Shown here: positions 31,862 through 32,373 of the stretch, one piece after another
Layout of the letters: each line of letters starts with the position of its first letter
Position numbering within the stretch: the first letter of the stretch is position 1
From: an uncultured Lachnospiraceae bacterium
GTDB taxonomy: Bacteria; Bacillota; Clostridia; Lachnospirales; Lachnospiraceae
NCBI GenBank assembly: GCA_934371505.1
Contig: CAKRNW010000010.1
Coordinates: forward strand, 1-32,373
Direction: 5' to 3'
Length of the DNA stretch: 32,373 nt
The notes under the pieces: model-generated
Told to the model about the DNA's origin: nothing
What the model saw: the letters and a program-made list of their open reading frames with translations, nothing else
The model's database searches: none
Program-made: the position numbers and the translations under genes

Positions 31862-32373
31862 ATGAGCGAAAACAAAATTAAGATGACTACCCCCCTGGTA
31901 GAAATGGACGGAGATGAAATGACCAGAGTTCTCTGGAAACTCATCAAGGATGAACTGTTACTTCCCTTCGTGGATTTAAAAACGGAGTATTATGATCTGG
32001 GGCTGGAATACCGTAATGAGACCAATGATCAGGTAACTGTGGATAGTGCCAATGCCACAAAGAAGTATGGTGTGGCGGTAAAATGCGCAACCATCACTCC
32101 CAATGCAGCCAGAATGACCGAGTATAATCTGAAAGAGATGTGGAAGAGTCCCAACGGAACCATCCGTGCCATGTTAGATGGAACGGTTTTCCGGGCTCCC
32201 ATTATTGTAAAAGGTATTGAGCCTTATGTGAAAAACTGGACAAAGCCCATCACCATCGCAAGACATGCCTACGGTGATGTATACAAGGCATCTGAAATGA
32301 AGATTCCCGGTGCAGGAAAAGCAGAGCTGGTTTATACCGCAGAGGATGGCAGTGAGACAAGAGAGCTGATTCA
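31862..32373 (+). CDS. icd: NADP-dependent isocitrate dehydrogenase, 3' truncated by window end
   Basis: The first 170 codons of an isocitrate dehydrogenase of the homodimeric eukaryote-like type. Recognisable parts are TPLVEMDGDEMTRVLW, VAVKCATITPNAARMTEYNLK, the substrate loop MWKSPNGTIRAMLDGTVFR, and the following region IARHAYGDVYKA. It oxidatively decarboxylates isocitrate to 2-oxoglutarate with NADP. The start ATG 31862 follows GGAGG at seven bases, 26 nt after the GntR gene. The frame is open to the last base, so the gene runs out of the window; nothing suggests a broken gene. Confidence 0.95.
   Translation, partial: MSENKIKMTTPLVEMDGDEMTRVLWKLIKDELLLPFVDLKTEYYDLGLEYRNETNDQVTVDSANATKKYGVAVKCATITPNAARMTEYNLKEMWKSPNGTIRAMLDGTVFRAPIIVKGIEPYVKNWTKPITIARHAYGDVYKASEMKIPGAGKAELVYTAEDGSETRELI

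Overview
This window reads as the chromosome of a spore-forming Clostridia member, most likely family Lachnospiraceae. The evidence is moderate GC content, Gram-positive signals (AGGAGG-type ribosome sites, a class B sortase with a PKTG-type wall anchor, Firmicutes-type ZapA), sporulation genes (GerW, and a cysteine-rich HCB-like protein), and the Firmicutes order rpmB / asp23-like (yloU) / DAK2 (yloV) / recG. The genus cannot be fixed from this sequence alone. No tRNA, rRNA, CRISPR array, transposase or phage gene was seen, and no stretch of 300 bases lacks a gene.

Layout. (1) 1-2.1 kb: an OLD/AAA-type ATPase and a small partner whose start codon looks lost; possibly the remnant of an accessory or defence locus. 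(2) 2.1-2.8 kb, minus strand: a histidine phosphatase. (3) 2.8-5.6 kb: a structured repeat-like leader, then NusG-domain-II protein, Gx transporter, ruvA and ruvB. (4) 5.6-11.05 kb: zapA with its own promoter and terminator, a U32 peptidase-family protein, and a 920-aa natural fusion of a SEDS glycosyltransferase with a class B penicillin-binding protein. (5) 11.06-14.01 kb: a NUDIX hydrolase, a conserved hypothetical, DUF2953 protein, GerW, a 46-aa membrane protein and a coiled-coil J-domain protein, probably one transcription unit from a good sigma-A promoter. (6) 14.06-19.7 kb: rpmB on the minus strand, divergent from asp23-like, a FakA-like DAK2 kinase, recG and a DegV/FakB-like fatty-acid-binding protein. 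(7) 19.64-20.72 kb, minus strand: two hypothetical proteins (one with a Met-rich tail) and a duplicated cysteine-rich HCB-like protein with a possible sigma-K-type promoter. (8) 20.87-29.5 kb: a surface locus with class B sortase, a 1648-aa BspA-type leucine-rich-repeat wall protein, a second secreted LRR protein and a subtilase without a signal peptide. (9) 29.5 kb to the end: a putative glutamate-precursor operon with a Re-citrate-synthase-like enzyme, a GntR/FCD regulator and NADP-isocitrate dehydrogenase (cut by the window edge). It is preceded by a 34-bp near-perfect palindrome that overlaps a near-consensus promoter.

How the parts fit. Regions 3-6 are mainly housekeeping: DNA repair, division and wall synthesis, fatty acid incorporation and sporulation. 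Regions 7 and 8 are the accessory, lineage-specific material. In region 8 the sortase and the PKTG-bearing LRR protein form a plausible enzyme-substrate pair. In region 9 the regulator encoded inside the operon is the obvious candidate to bind the palindrome over the operon's own -10 box.
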